64,000 bases of DNA from Jatrophihabitans endophyticus (GCF_900129455.1 NZ_FQVU01000002.1:496001-560000); one strand, 5' to 3'; counted from the first letter of the stretch, positions 17,291 through 26,665 are shown. Numbers and translations are program-made. The notes: generated from the letters alone by a model not told the origin.

Positions 17291-18799
17291 GTGACCGCCA
17301 CGATGACGAAGTCGCGCACCGACGCGACCTCGGCGGGTGACACCCACGCCAAGCGCTGGTGGATCCTCGCCGTCCTCGGCATCGCGCAGCTGATGGTCGT
17401 GCTCGACGCGACCGTCGTGAACATCGCGCTGCCCACCGCCCAGACCGACCTCGCCTTCTCCGACAGCTCGCGCCAGTGGATCGTCACGGCGTACTCGCTG
17501 GCCTTCGGCTCGCTGCTGCTGATCGGCGGCCGCATCGCCGACATCGTCGGCCGCACCCGCATCTTCATCATCGGCATGATCGGCTTCGCGATCGCCTCCG
17601 CCGTCGGCGGCGCCGCCGTGAACGTCGGGATGCTCATCGCCGCCCGCGCGGTCCAGGGTGTCTTCGCCGCCCTGCTCGCGCCCGCCATCCTGGCGCTGCT
17701 GACGACGACCTTCACCGAGGCCCGCGAGCGCAACAAGGCGTTCGGCATCTTCGGCGCCATCGCCGGCTCCGGCGCCTCGATCGGCCTGCTGCTCGGCGGC
17801 GTCCTCACCGAGTACGCGAACTGGCGCTGGACGCTGTTCGTCAACCTCATCTTCGCCGTCATCGGCGTGGTCGGCGGGCTGAGCCTGCTGCAGAACGAGG
17901 TCTCCGAGCACCGCCCCAAGCTCGACGTCCCCGGCACGATCCTCGTCTCCGCCGGTCTCTTCGCACTCGTCTACGGCTTCTCGCACGCCGAGACCGACAG
18001 CTGGAGCAGCCTGATCACGATCGGCTTCCTCGCCGCCGCCGGCATCCTGCTCATCGCCTTCGTCGTGACCCAGATGCAGGTCAGGCACCCGCTGCTGCCG
18101 CTGCGCATCGTCACCGACCGCAACCGCGGTGGCGCGTTCCTCGCCATGGTGCTGTCGGCCATGGGCATGTTCGCGGTGTTCCTGTTCCTCACCTACTACC
18201 TGCAGGCGTCGCTCAAGTACAGCGCGGTGATGTCCGGCGTGGCCTTCCTGCCCATGACCGGTGTGCTGGTGGTCGTGGCGGGCGTCGGCTCCACGGTGCT
18301 CATCCCGCGGGTGAGCCCGCGCATCCTGATCCCGCTCGGCATGCTGCTGGGTGCGCTGTCGATGTACCTGCTCACCAACATCGGCGTCGACACCGCCTAC
18401 GTCTCGCACGTGCTGCCCGCGCTGCTCGTCCTGGGCGCCGGCCTCGGCCTGGTGTTCGCTCCCGCCTTCAGCCTGGCCACGCTCGGCGTGAACCGGGACG
18501 ACGCGGGCGTGGCCTCGGCCGCGGTCAACACCGTGCAGCAGGTCGGCGGCGCCGTCGGCACCGCCCTGCTCAACACCATCGCGGCCTCGGCCCTGACGTC
18601 GTACTTCACGTCGCACCCGCCGGCGAGCCGCACCCCGGCCGCCGTCCAGGCGGCGCGGGCCGAAGCCCTCGTGCACAGCTACGTCGTGCCGTTCTGGTGG
18701 GCCACCGCGATCTTCGCGTTCGGCGCGGTCGTCAGCGCACTGGTCCTGCGCTCCGGGGTGCCGGACATCGACCACGAGAACGCCGCAGTCGTAGCCTGA
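17291..18799 (+). CDS. DHA2-family multidrug efflux MFS (EmrB/QacA type)
   Basis: A 502-residue, fourteen-helix drug:H+ antiporter. Diagnostic motifs are D1 (LDATVVNIALP) in helix 1, motif A (GGRIADIVGRTR) and motif C (GAIAGSGASIGLLLGG) in helix 5. GTG at 17291 follows AGGAGTCCCTC. It is followed 32 bp later by its likely TetR repressor gene, forming an exporter-regulator operon. It should expel hydrophobic drugs or metabolites across the cell membrane; the substrate is not predictable. Confidence 0.9.
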   Translation: MTATMTKSRTDATSAGDTHAKRWWILAVLGIAQLMVVLDATVVNIALPTAQTDLAFSDSSRQWIVTAYSLAFGSLLLIGGRIADIVGRTRIFIIGMIGFAIASAVGGAAVNVGMLIAARAVQGVFAALLAPAILALLTTTFTEARERNKAFGIFGAIAGSGASIGLLLGGVLTEYANWRWTLFVNLIFAVIGVVGGLSLLQNEVSEHRPKLDVPGTILVSAGLFALVYGFSHAETDSWSSLITIGFLAAAGILLIAFVVTQMQVRHPLLPLRIVTDRNRGGAFLAMVLSAMGMFAVFLFLTYYLQASLKYSAVMSGVAFLPMTGVLVVVAGVGSTVLIPRVSPRILIPLGMLLGALSMYLLTNIGVDTAYVSHVLPALLVLGAGLGLVFAPAFSLATLGVNRDDAGVASAAVNTVQQVGGAVGTALLNTIAASALTSYFTSHPPASRTPAAVQAARAEALVHSYVVPFWWATAIFAFGAVVSALVLRSGVPDIDHENAAVVA

Positions 18800-18831
18800 C
18801 CACCACCACCCGCGGACGGGAGGCACCAGCC

Positions 18832-19542
18832 ATGACCACGGTGAACGACGACGTCACCGAGTCGACCGACGAGGACACCGTGCTCGACGGTGCCTCCCGC
18901 CCGCTGCGCAAGGACGCCCTGCGCAACCGGCAGGCGCTCCTCGCCGCCGGCCGCGAGGTGTTCGCCGAGCGCGGCCTCGACGCCAGCCTCGACGACATCG
19001 CGCATCGCGCCGGTCTCGGCGTGGGCACGGCGTACCGGCACTTCGGCAACAAGCACGAGCTGGCCCGCGCCATCTTCACCGCCGCGGTCGACGACGTCAT
19101 CGCGCTCGCCGAGCAGGCCGCGGCCGACGCCGATCCCTGGTCGGGGCTCGTGCGCTTCCTCGAGGGCGCCGCGGCCGCGCAGGCCGCCGACCGGGGACTG
19201 CGCGAGGTCATGATGGGCTTCCACGACGAGCTCGAGACCACCCGCATCAACAACGCACTCACCACGTCGCTCAATCAACTGGTGACCGCCGCCAAGGCCA
19301 AGGGTCAGCTGCGCGAGGACGCCGAGGCGTCCGACGTCGGCGTCGTCGTGCTGATGCTGTGCACCGTCGCCGACGTGTTCGGCGACTACTCCTCCAACCT
19401 GTGGCGGCGCTACCTGCCGATCCTGCTCGACGGGCTGCGGCCGGGCGGGGTGCTGCCCGAGCCGCCGCTGGACGACGAGCTCGTCCGCGAGGCCTTCGCC
19501 AGCCACAAGCAACGGCTGGCGGGGCGTGCGCCCCGCGTGTGA
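18832..19542 (+). CDS. TetR-family transcriptional regulator
   Basis: A 236-residue TetR protein. The DNA-binding domain is classical: RQALLAAGREVFAERGLDA, then DDIAHRAGLGVGTAYRHFGN. An acidic 20-residue tail precedes it. The C-terminal helical part is the ligand domain. It lies directly after the DHA2 exporter and is expected to repress this operon until the exported compound or an analogue binds. The ATG at 18832 follows GGGAGGCACCAGCC. Confidence 0.92.
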   Translation: MTTVNDDVTESTDEDTVLDGASRPLRKDALRNRQALLAAGREVFAERGLDASLDDIAHRAGLGVGTAYRHFGNKHELARAIFTAAVDDVIALAEQAAADADPWSGLVRFLEGAAAAQAADRGLREVMMGFHDELETTRINNALTTSLNQLVTAAKAKGQLREDAEASDVGVVVLMLCTVADVFGDYSSNLWRRYLPILLDGLRPGGVLPEPPLDDELVREAFASHKQRLAGRAPRV

Positions 19543-19545
19543 GCG

Positions 19546-20352
19546 TCAGGCCAGCAGCTTGGCCCGCAGGGCCGCGCCGTCCGCGTCGGTCCAGCCGTGG
19601 GTGCGCAACCAGGCGGGGACCCCGCCGTACTGCTCGGTGACCGCATCGAGCAGCCGCCGCATCGTCTCGGCCCGCGGTCGGTGCCGGTCCTCGTCCACCT
19701 GCCCGGCGAGGTCACCGGCATAGGTCGTCGAGGCCCGCAACCGTGCCAGGATCGCCCCGATGCGCTCCGCGGTCCGCTCGTAGTCGGCCACGATCTCGTC
19801 CCGCTCGACCCCGACCTCGGCCAGCGCGAACGCGACCACCACGCCGGTCCGGTCCTTGCCGGCCGCGCAGTGCACGACCGTCGCGCCGGGGCTGCCCGCG
19901 ATCGCGCGCAGCGCCGCGATCACCGAGTCGGGGCGGTCGTCGAGATAGGCGAGATAGACGCCGGACGCGCCCCGACGGCGCTCGTCGTCGGACGCCGGCA
20001 GCTCGCGCTCCTGCCAGGGCAGCACCACGGTGCCGTCCTCGGCCGAGGCCACGTCGGTGGTTCCGCCCGCCTCCGGGAACAGCGACAGGTGCCGCACGTC
20101 CACCGCCGGCTCGCGGGTCAGCGGGCCCGGCCCCTCCGCCTGCACCTCGACGCCGGTGCGCAGGTCGACGACGGTACGGACACCGACGTCGTCCACGAGC
20201 CGGCGCACGTCCGCGTCGCTCAGACCCTGCAGGTTGTCCGCGCGCACGAGCCGGTGGGGCGCGACGGCGCGGCCGTCGGCGGTCGGGAGCCCGGCCAGGT
20301 CGCGGACGTTGACCGCGCCGTCCAGGTCGAGCCAGGCGGGGGTGATGGTCAC
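19546..20352 (-). CDS. Tyrosine/dual-specificity protein phosphatase
   Basis: A 268-residue phosphatase of the PtpB/Tyr_phosphatase_3 type. The N-terminus has the family signature NVRDLAGLPTADGR, and the active-site P-loop reads VVHCAAGKDRTG (Cys about residue 165, Arg about 171), which fits HCxxGKDRTG. GTG at 20352 is used because it opens directly on the conserved region. The gene ends 3 bp from the convergent TetR gene. Cytosolic or secreted action cannot be told; no signal peptide is seen. Confidence 0.88.
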   Translation of the reverse strand: MTITPAWLDLDGAVNVRDLAGLPTADGRAVAPHRLVRADNLQGLSDADVRRLVDDVGVRTVVDLRTGVEVQAEGPGPLTREPAVDVRHLSLFPEAGGTTDVASAEDGTVVLPWQERELPASDDERRRGASGVYLAYLDDRPDSVIAALRAIAGSPGATVVHCAAGKDRTGVVVAFALAEVGVERDEIVADYERTAERIGAILARLRASTTYAGDLAGQVDEDRHRPRAETMRRLLDAVTEQYGGVPAWLRTHGWTDADGAALRAKLLA

Positions 20353-20374
20353 GTGGACCGAGCCTACGGCCCGC

Positions 20375-20737
20375 TCAGGCGAGCGTGCGCTGCAGCCGGG
20401 TCCGGACGATCGCGGCGAGCTCGTCACGCAGGGCCAGCTGCTGCGCGGCACGGTCGTCGCCGACGCGCGCGACCACGGCGCTGCGGGCGTCGGCGACCTG
20501 CGCGTCGTTCGCCGCGGCGAGGGAGAGCTGCGGCGCGGACAGCGTCGCGACGACGGCGTCGGACGTCGCCAGCACCCGGTCGATCGTCCCGTGCGGGCGC
20601 CGGGCGACCATCGCGTCCATCCATGCCGGGCTCGCGCACAGCGGGCGGACGAGCTCGAGCGCCGCCGGAGCCGACACGGCGTCGAACGCGGCGACGTCGA
20701 GCCGGGCATCGTCGGGGTCGACCCGCTCTTCGGACAT
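20375..20737 (-). CDS. OHCU-decarboxylase-like protein, shortened
   Basis: A 120-residue protein resembling the N-terminal two thirds of 2-oxo-4-hydroxy-4-carboxy-5-ureidoimidazoline decarboxylase: FDAVSAPAALELVRPLCASPAWMDAMVARRP and the following helix are family-like. The catalytic His-Pro region and the PxPhE motif of UraD are not visible, so an active urate-pathway enzyme is doubtful. Start ATG at 20737; another lies at 20749. It ends 22 bp before the phosphatase gene and could share its message. Confidence 0.5.
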   Translation of the reverse strand: MSEERVDPDDARLDVAAFDAVSAPAALELVRPLCASPAWMDAMVARRPHGTIDRVLATSDAVVATLSAPQLSLAAANDAQVADARSAVVARVGDDRAAQQLALRDELAAIVRTRLQRTLA

Positions 20738-20750
20738 GCCCTCGAACATA

Positions 20751-20787
20751 CGAGGGCCCCGCCCGATGGTGTCGGACGGGGCCCTCG
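20751..20787 (-). terminator. Terminator after the acyl-CoA dehydrogenase
   Basis: CGAGGGCCCCG and CGGGGCCCTCG form an 11-bp GC-rich stem around a 15-base loop, 22 bp after the acyl-CoA dehydrogenase stop and just before the next gene. It fits a factor-independent actinobacterial terminator without a T-run. Confidence 0.75.
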
Positions 20788-20808
20788 ACGTCGGCGTCAC
20801 TCAGCGGG

Positions 20809-22647
20809 TCAGAACGACTCCTCGGCGACGTCCATCAGCGCGTTGTCCATCGCCTCGGCGGTGGCGCGGCGCGCGCTCAGCTCGGGCAGCACCGTGGTCG
20901 CGAAGAAGCGCGCCACGGCGGGCTTGCCGGCGTAGAAGGCGCGCTCGGCGGCCGACAGCCCGTTCTGGTCCAGCTTCGTGAGCGCGACGGCGGCCTGCCG
21001 CAGCAGCAGGTAACCGACCATGAGGTCGCCGGCCGAGAGCAGCAGCCGGGTGGTGTTCTGGCCGACCTTGTAGACGTTCGCGACGTCCTCCTGGCCGCTC
21101 ATGAGCTGGTTGAACATCGCGCCGACGATGCCGCCGAGGTCGTCGAGCGCCTGCGTCAGCAGTGCGGCCTCCTCCTTGAGCCGGCCCTCGTCGGCGATCG
21201 ACTCCAGGAAGGCGGTGACCTCGTTGGAGATCGCGCCCAGCGCCGCACCCTTGTTCTTCACGATCTTGCGGAAGAAGAAGTCCTGGCCCTGGATCGCGGT
21301 GGTGCCCTCGTAGAGCGTGTCGATCTTGGCGTCGCGGATGTACTGCTCGAGCGGGTAGTCCTGCAGGTAGCCCGAGCCGCCGAAGGTCTGCAGCGCCTGC
21401 GCGAGCTGGTCGTAGGAGCGCTCGGAACCCGCGCCCTTCACGATCGGCAGCAGCAGGTCGTTGATCGCCTCGTCCAGCTCGACGTCGGTGCCGGCGGCCT
21501 TGCCGACGATGATGCGATCCTGCGCGCTCGCGGTGTAGTAGACGAGCGAGCGCAGGCCCTCGGCGTAGGCCTTGTTCAGCATCAGGCTGCGACGGACGTC
21601 GGGGTGGTTGATGATCGTGACGCGGGGCGCGGACTTGTCGGCGGCCTTGGTCAGATCGGCGGACTGGACGCGGCTCTTGGCGTAGTCGAGCGCGTTGAGA
21701 TACCCGGTCGACAGCGTCGCGATGGCCTTGGTGCCGACCATCATGCGGGCGTGCTCGATGACCTGGAACATCTGCGCGATGCCGTTGTGCACGTCGCCGA
21801 CGAGCCAGCCCTTGGCGGGGATGTCGTCGATCTCGCCGAAGCGCAGCTCGCACGTCGTGGACGCCTTGAGGCCCATCTTGTGCTCGACGTTGGTGACGAA
21901 GGCACCGTTGCGCTCGCCGAGCTCACCGGTCTCGGGGTCGAAGAGGGTCTGCGGGACGACGAAGAGCGACAGCCCCTTCGTGCCGGCGCCGGCGCCCTCG
22001 GGGCGGGCCAGCACGAGGTGGACGACGTTGTCGACCATGTCGTTGACGCCGGAGGTGATGAACCGCTTGACGCCCTCGATGTGCCAGGTGCCGTCGGGCT
22101 GCTCCTTGGCGATCGTGCGCCCGGCGCCGACGTCGGAGCCGGCGTCCGGCTCGGTCAGCACCATGGTCGAGCCCCAGCCCTTGTCGACCATCTGCTGGGC
22201 CATCTTCTTCTGGGTCTCGTTGCCGTTGTTGTAGAGGATGCCGGCGAACGGCGCCCCCGCCATGTACATGTGCAGCGCCGGGTTGGACCCGAGCACCTGC
22301 TCCGCGATCGCCCAGACGACGGTGCGGGGGACGAGCTGGCCGCCGAGCTCGGGCAGCGTCTCGAGCCGCCACCACTCGCTGTCGAAGAGGGCCTTGAACG
22401 ACTTCTTGAACGACTCGGGGAGCTTCACCGAGTACGTGTCCGGATCGAAGACCGGCGGGTTGCGGTCGGCATCGGCGAAGGACGCGGCGAGCGGGCCCTC
22501 GGCCAGCTTCGCGACCTCGGCGATCATGCCGCGCGCGGTCTCCTCGTCGACGTCACCGAACGGTGCGGTGTCGAGCGTCTTCGCGGTCCCGAAGACCTCG
22601 AACAGGTTGAACTCGATGTCGCGGACGTTGCTCTTGAAGTGGCCCAT
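20809..22647 (-). CDS. Acyl-CoA dehydrogenase (FadE type)
   Basis: A 612-residue flavoenzyme catalysing the first, alpha,beta-dehydrogenating step of fatty acyl-CoA beta-oxidation. It is longer than the usual 380 residues because of a C-terminal extension seen in FadE5-like enzymes. Family segments include [16 protein letters not shown] (substrate/FAD loop), [20 protein letters not shown] and [17 protein letters not shown] near the C-terminus. ATG at 22647 follows AGGAG by 9 bases. Two palindromic operators (22693-22731) lie upstream, suggesting control by a TetR-type fatty-acid regulator encoded elsewhere. Confidence 0.92.
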   Translation of the reverse strand: MGHFKSNVRDIEFNLFEVFGTAKTLDTAPFGDVDEETARGMIAEVAKLAEGPLAASFADADRNPPVFDPDTYSVKLPESFKKSFKALFDSEWWRLETLPELGGQLVPRTVVWAIAEQVLGSNPALHMYMAGAPFAGILYNNGNETQKKMAQQMVDKGWGSTMVLTEPDAGSDVGAGRTIAKEQPDGTWHIEGVKRFITSGVNDMVDNVVHLVLARPEGAGAGTKGLSLFVVPQTLFDPETGELGERNGAFVTNVEHKMGLKASTTCELRFGEIDDIPAKGWLVGDVHNGIAQMFQVIEHARMMVGTKAIATLSTGYLNALDYAKSRVQSADLTKAADKSAPRVTIINHPDVRRSLMLNKAYAEGLRSLVYYTASAQDRIIVGKAAGTDVELDEAINDLLLPIVKGAGSERSYDQLAQALQTFGGSGYLQDYPLEQYIRDAKIDTLYEGTTAIQGQDFFFRKIVKNKGAALGAISNEVTAFLESIADEGRLKEEAALLTQALDDLGGIVGAMFNQLMSGQEDVANVYKVGQNTTRLLLSAGDLMVGYLLLRQAAVALTKLDQNGLSAAERAFYAGKPAVARFFATTVLPELSARRATAEAMDNALMDVAEESF

Positions 22648-22692
22648 GTGCCGGTACTCCTGATCTGGTTCCTCGCAGCGGCGAGCACGGGG

Positions 22693-22708
22693 GTTACCCG
22701 TCAGTAAC
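22693..22708. promoter_or_regulatory. Upstream copy of tandem operator for acyl-CoA dehydrogenase
   Basis: GTTACCCGTCAGTAAC is an inverted repeat (GTTAC/GTAAC arms) centred 24 bp from the stronger copy at 22718-22731, on one face of the helix. TetR-family regulators of lipid genes in actinobacteria bind such repeats. Confidence 0.6.
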
Positions 22709-22717
22709 TTCAGGATA

Positions 22718-22731
22718 TTACCGGTCGGTAA
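22718..22731. promoter_or_regulatory. Perfect palindromic operator for acyl-CoA dehydrogenase
   Basis: TTACCGGTCGGTAA has perfect TTACCG/CGGTAA arms around two bases. With its partner at 22693 it sits 46-85 bp ahead of the start codon, where a repressor would block the promoter. Confidence 0.65.
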
Positions 22732-22784
22732 CGCAGGCAAGCGACAGCGCGCGACACCGATCCGCGTCACAGCCCGCAAGCGGC

Positions 22785-23996
22785 TCAGAAGATGACGCGC
22801 AACCGGATCGTCTCGGGCATGGCGCGGATCTGGTCGACGATGGTCTGCGTCGTGCCACTGGCGCTGTCGGTCACCACGTAGCCGACGTCGCCGCGCGTGC
22901 CGAGCAGCTGGGCCTCGACGTTGACGCCGTTGTCGGCGAGCAGGCCGTTCACCCGGGCGAGCACCCCGGGCACGTTGCGGTGCAGGTGGATGAGGCGCAG
23001 CGTGCCGTCCGGGCGGGGCAGCGAGATGCCGGGCACGTTGACCGACATGCCCGTGGACCCGTCCAGCACGTAGTCGCGGAACTTGCCGGCCACGAAGCGC
23101 CCGATGTCCTGCTGGGCCTCCTCGGTCGAGCCGCCGATGTGCGGCGTGAGGATGACGTTCGCCAAACCGCGCAGCTCGGAGACGAACTCGTCGCCGCGGC
23201 CCTTGGGCTCGACCGGGAAGACGTCGACGGCCGCGCCGGCGATGTGGCCGGACTCGATGTGCGTCCGCAGCGCCGCGTAGTCCACGACGAAGCCGCGGGA
23301 CAGGTTCAGGAACAGCGAGCCGGGACGCATGAGCGCGAAGTCGGCCTCACCGAAGAAGTTCTCGTTGGCCGGGCGTCCGTCGACGTGCAGGGTGACGACG
23401 TCGGAGTCGGCGAGCAGGTCCTTGAGCGAGAGGCAGCGCCGGGCGTTGCCCAGGGCCAGCTTGTCGGCGGTGTCGAAGAAGAGGACCTTCATGCCGAGGT
23501 TCTCGGCGAGCACCGACAGCTGGGTGCCGATGTTGCCGTAGCCGACGATGCCCAGCGTGCGGCCACGGACCTCGTGGGCGCCGCTGGCGGACTTGTCCCA
23601 CACGCCGTCGTGCATGAGCGCGTTCTTCTCGCTGAGGCGACGCGTCAACGAGATGATCTCGGCGATGGCGAGCTCGACCACCGAGCGTGTGTTGGAGAAC
23701 GGGGCGTTGAACACCGCGACGCCGGCGGCGGACGCCGCGGCGAGGTCGATCTGGTTCGTCCCGATGCAGAAGGCGCCGATGGCGACCAGCTGACCGGCGG
23801 CGTCGATCACGCGCTGGCTGACGTGGGTCTTCGAGCGGATGCCGAGCAGCCCGACGCCGGCGACGCGCTCGACGAGCTCGTCCTCGTCCAGCGCACGGTC
23901 GAGCGTCTCGACCTCGAACCCGCTCGATCGCAGGATCTCCACCGCGTCGGGATGGATCTGCTCGAGCAGCAGGGCACGCGTGGGACCGTCGGTCAT
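22785..23996 (-). CDS. serA: D-3-phosphoglycerate dehydrogenase
   Basis: A 403-residue NAD-dependent dehydrogenase that oxidises 3-phosphoglycerate at the head of serine synthesis. It is of the Escherichia coli type (about 410 residues): [13 protein letters not shown] and [17 protein letters not shown] match that group closely. The nucleotide-binding motif is GYGNIG, the catalytic His lies in [13 protein letters not shown], and a C-terminal ACT domain ([19 protein letters not shown]) should bind serine for feedback inhibition. The extra lactate-type domain of long actinobacterial SerA is absent, so the host may also carry that form. Confidence 0.9.
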   Translation of the reverse strand: MTDGPTRALLLEQIHPDAVEILRSSGFEVETLDRALDEDELVERVAGVGLLGIRSKTHVSQRVIDAAGQLVAIGAFCIGTNQIDLAAASAAGVAVFNAPFSNTRSVVELAIAEIISLTRRLSEKNALMHDGVWDKSASGAHEVRGRTLGIVGYGNIGTQLSVLAENLGMKVLFFDTADKLALGNARRCLSLKDLLADSDVVTLHVDGRPANENFFGEADFALMRPGSLFLNLSRGFVVDYAALRTHIESGHIAGAAVDVFPVEPKGRGDEFVSELRGLANVILTPHIGGSTEEAQQDIGRFVAGKFRDYVLDGSTGMSVNVPGISLPRPDGTLRLIHLHRNVPGVLARVNGLLADNGVNVEAQLLGTRGDVGYVVTDSASGTTQTIVDQIRAMPETIRLRVIF

Positions 23997-24071
23997 CGAG
24001 CAGGGCCTTCCTTCGTCACGCCGCGGCCGGTGGTGGCCGCCTCCTCCGCGAGTCTAGTGAGGACGACGAAA

Positions 24072-24105
24072 CGCCCCGCCCCCGAAGCGTTCCGGGGACG
24101 GGGCG
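24072..24105 (-). terminator. Terminator after glsB-like gene
   Basis: A GC-rich stem, CGCCCCGCCCCCG against CGGGGACGGGGCG with a small bulge, closed by an AAGCGTTC loop. It lies just after the stop of the small membrane-protein gene at 24120 and ahead of serA. Confidence 0.7.
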
Positions 24106-24119
24106 ACGACGAGAGTGCG

Positions 24120-24392
24120 TCAGGCGTGGACCTGGCGGCGTCCGCCCACCTTGCGCCAGACGAGCAGGACGAGGATCGAGCCGAGGACCGAGCCGACGAT
24201 GCCCGACACCTGGAACATGCCGTCGTCGCCGTCCTTGTGGAAGATCAGGTAACCGAGGAAGCCACCGACGAGCGAGCCCACCATGCCCAGCACGATGGTG
24301 CCGATGATCCCCATCGGGTCCCTGCCCGGTACGAGCAGCCGGGCGATCGCACCTGCGATCAGTCCGACGATGATGAAACCGATGACGAACAT
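24120..24392 (-). CDS. GlsB/YeaQ/YmgE-family stress membrane protein
   Basis: A 90-residue membrane protein with three hydrophobic segments and the family signature GLIAGAIARLLVPGRDPMGIIGTIVLGMVGSLVGGFLGY (read in parts: ARLLVPGRDPMG, GMVGSLVGGFLG). Members respond to stress but their exact job is unknown. The ATG at 24392 follows GAGGAGGCACGC. On the minus strand GTTA (24453) and GGGTAT (24432) upstream could be a weak SigB/SigF-type promoter, with a spacer of 17 that is one base long. Confidence 0.85.
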   Translation of the reverse strand: MFVIGFIIVGLIAGAIARLLVPGRDPMGIIGTIVLGMVGSLVGGFLGYLIFHKDGDDGMFQVSGIVGSVLGSILVLLVWRKVGGRRQVHA

Positions 24393-24455
24393 GCGTGCCT
24401 CCTCGGGCGACGTGGTCGCAGCGGGCATACCCGCCGAGTCGGACGCCGCTAACCG

Positions 24456-24998
24456 CTAGCTCACAGCAGGACCGGTCCCGACGCCGACCGCGCTCCGGCT
24501 GATGCCGATGCCACCGGCGGTGGTGGGGCCGTAGCGGGCGATCTCGCGGCCGAGATCCAGCGGCCGGATGCCGGTCCGGCCGGCGAGCGCCGCGTCGTCG
24601 AGCAGGTCGGCCGGGACGATCCACGCGACCTCGAACTCGAGGCCGTCCGGGTCCTGCGCGTAGAGCGACTTGGTGGTGCTGTGGTCCGAGGCCCCCACCA
24701 GCGCGCCCGCCTCCGCGAGCCGCGCGGCCAGGGTCTCCAGGTCGTGCAGGGTCTCGACCTCCCACGCCAGGTGGTAGAGCCCGACCGTGGTGCGGCCGGC
24801 GCCGGAGGCCGCCGCGTCGGCACCGATCTGGAACAGCCCGAGGTCGTGATCGTTCGACGACGCCGCTGCTCGCAGGAACGCCGCGCGGCCGGCGAGCTCG
24901 GTGATGACCTCGAAGCCGAGGACGTCGCGGTAGAAGGCGACGCTGCGTTCGACGTCGCGCACGTAGAGCACGGCGTGGTTGAGGCGATGGACGGGCAT
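24456..24998 (-). CDS. VOC-family dioxygenase/glyoxalase-like enzyme
   Basis: A 180-residue vicinal-oxygen-chelate protein resembling catechol-2,3-dioxygenase (CatE) type enzymes. The metal ligands are seen at LNHAVLYV (His8), YHLAWEV (His, central strand) and LEFEVAW (Glu). The substrate is unknown. It is divergent from a MarR gene at 25095 with a 7-bp palindrome in between that overlaps neither coding region, so aromatic or thiol-reactive compounds probably induce it through MarR. Confidence 0.85.
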   Translation of the reverse strand: MPVHRLNHAVLYVRDVERSVAFYRDVLGFEVITELAGRAAFLRAAASSNDHDLGLFQIGADAAASGAGRTTVGLYHLAWEVETLHDLETLAARLAEAGALVGASDHSTTKSLYAQDPDGLEFEVAWIVPADLLDDAALAGRTGIRPLDLGREIARYGPTTAGGIGISRSAVGVGTGPAVS

Positions 24999-25051
24999 CG
25001 GCGAACCTGCTTCCTGCGACGCCGCACCGTCGTCGAGCCGGGCGGCGAACT

Positions 25052-25069
25052 TGGTTGATCGCTCAACCA
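25052..25069. promoter_or_regulatory. MarR-type operator
   Basis: TGGTTGATCGCTCAACCA has perfect 7-bp arms around TCGC and lies in the 96-bp divergent space between the VOC gene and the MarR gene, 26 bp before the MarR start. This is the classic location for an autoregulatory MarR operator. Confidence 0.7.
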
Positions 25070-25094
25070 TACGCCACGGACGTACGCTGCGGGG

Positions 25095-25550
25095 GTGACG
25101 ACCACGTGGCTCTCACCCGCCGAGCAGCGGGCCTGGCGGGCGTACGTCGAGTCGACGAAGGTGCTCTTCGACGCCCTCGATCGACAGCTGCAACGCGACG
25201 CCGACATGCCGCACGCGTACTACCAGCTGCTCGTCCGGTTGTCCGAGGCCGACGGACGTTCCCTGCGCATGAGCGAGCTCGCCGAGCTGACGCTGTCCTC
25301 GCGCAGTCGGCTCTCGCACGCCATCGCCCGCCTCGAGGAGCGCGGCTGGGTCATCCGGTCGGACTGCGAGACCGATCGCCGCGGCCAGATCGCGACGCTC
25401 ACCGACGCCGGCTTCGACGTGCTCGCCACGGCCGCGCCGGGGCACGTCGCCGCCGTCCGCCGGTTCCTGGTCGACGGCCTCAGCGCCGACCAGCTCGCCG
25501 AGCTCGCCCGCATCGGCGAGTCCATCGTGGCCCGCGTCAACGACGCCTGA
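25095..25550 (+). CDS. MarR-family transcriptional regulator
   Basis: A 151-residue winged-helix regulator. The recognition region reads MSELAELTLSSRSRLSHAIARLEERGWV followed by the wing CETDRRGQIATLTDAG, close to the MarR consensus. GTG at 25095 has no good ribosome-binding site but has TACGCT seven bases upstream, so translation may be leaderless. It should repress the divergent VOC gene and itself through the palindrome at 25052-25069. Confidence 0.9.
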   Translation: MTTTWLSPAEQRAWRAYVESTKVLFDALDRQLQRDADMPHAYYQLLVRLSEADGRSLRMSELAELTLSSRSRLSHAIARLEERGWVIRSDCETDRRGQIATLTDAGFDVLATAAPGHVAAVRRFLVDGLSADQLAELARIGESIVARVNDA

Positions 25551-25572
25551 CGACGCCGCGGGCCGATCGTCG

Positions 25573-26526
25573 CTACTTCACGGCCGCGAGCAACGCCCGC
25601 CACGTACGCGTCCACATCACGCCACTTCGACCCAGGTGGTGCTTGGCCTGGAAGCGGCGGACGGCGGCGACGGTGGCGCCCGTGTAGTGGCCCGTCGCGC
25701 GCACGTGCAGCGCCGTCTGCAGCGCGGTCACCGCGGGGCCGGTGAGACCGCGGCGCAGCGTGGCGCCGGAGTAGGCGACGAGCGCCTTCTTGGTCGACGA
25801 CGACTTCCTGGGCGCCTTCACCGACGCGTAGTTCTGGCAGCCGCTCAGGTTGCGCTTGCGGTACATCGGCGCCCAGTTCATGCCCTGGTAGCGGCAGGGG
25901 CCGTAGTCGGTCGCGTAGACCCGCTTGGTCCAGAACGTCGTGCGGCCCATCGCGCCGTTCCAGCTCAGCGAGATGTGGACGTGGGTGCGGTGGCACCAGT
26001 TGTCGTTCGCCCGGCTGGGCAGCTTGCCGCAGCCGTTGTAGTCCTCCCAGCGGCCGCTCCAGGCGCCCCACATGCGGTTGTCGTAGATCAGGTACATGAC
26101 GCCGAGCCGACGCGCCATGGCGAAGCGGTTGCCCGCCTTGTCGGTCGCGAGCAGCCACGCGATCGCGGCCTTCGCCGCTGCGTGCTGCGCCTTGTTCCGG
26201 ATGCTGACCATCCAGTCGATCGCCCGACCGTCGTAGTGCTCGCTCCGGCTGCCGTCGGTGCCGCAGGCGTAGGTGGTGTTCCAGCTGCGTCCCGCGGAGT
26301 AGGTCGCGGCGAGCAGCGTGGCCAGCTTGCGGGTCCCCGGCCGGGTACGGGGGTCGCAGGCCACCTGTCCGCTGTAGCCGGCCATGGGCTCGATGGTGGC
26401 GGGCAGGCCGCTCGGGGTACGGGGCGCCCGGGTGGCCGCCTGCGCCGCCGTGGGCGCGACCAGCAGGGCCAGGGCGGCGAGCGTCGTCGCGACGAGCGCA
26501 CAGAGCCGGGAGAGCGGGCGGGGCAT
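25573..26526 (-). CDS. Secreted peptidoglycan-binding protein
   Basis: A 317-residue exported protein. A signal peptide (LCALVATTLAALALLVAPTA, cleavage after AQA) is followed by a domain with EHYDGRAIDWMVS and HRTHVHISLSWNG, a common actinobacterial extracellular module of unresolved activity whose His and Asp residues recall VanY/LAS-type peptidases. The C-terminus (residues 255-317, LRRGLTGPAVTALQTALHV, VRRFQAKHHLG) is a peptidoglycan-binding domain 1. It probably acts on or attaches to the cell wall. Confidence 0.82.
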   Translation of the reverse strand: MPRPLSRLCALVATTLAALALLVAPTAAQAATRAPRTPSGLPATIEPMAGYSGQVACDPRTRPGTRKLATLLAATYSAGRSWNTTYACGTDGSRSEHYDGRAIDWMVSIRNKAQHAAAKAAIAWLLATDKAGNRFAMARRLGVMYLIYDNRMWGAWSGRWEDYNGCGKLPSRANDNWCHRTHVHISLSWNGAMGRTTFWTKRVYATDYGPCRYQGMNWAPMYRKRNLSGCQNYASVKAPRKSSSTKKALVAYSGATLRRGLTGPAVTALQTALHVRATGHYTGATVAAVRRFQAKHHLGRSGVMWTRTWRALLAAVK

Positions 26527-26665
26527 CGGGCTACCTCGATCGTGTCGGCCGTCGACGGAATCCCGCGACGGCTGCCGTACCCCCGGCACCATCCACCCGC
26601 CCGTTCATTCTGACCGACCGCTGCCGATAAAGAAAGTGTTAGCTCGATGGATTGCCGTCGATGTG

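Noticed and set aside
19597-22707. A 1036-codon plus-strand frame over the phosphatase and acyl-CoA dehydrogenase
   Set aside because: Antisense shadow with no motif; it also runs through two well-supported genes and a terminator.
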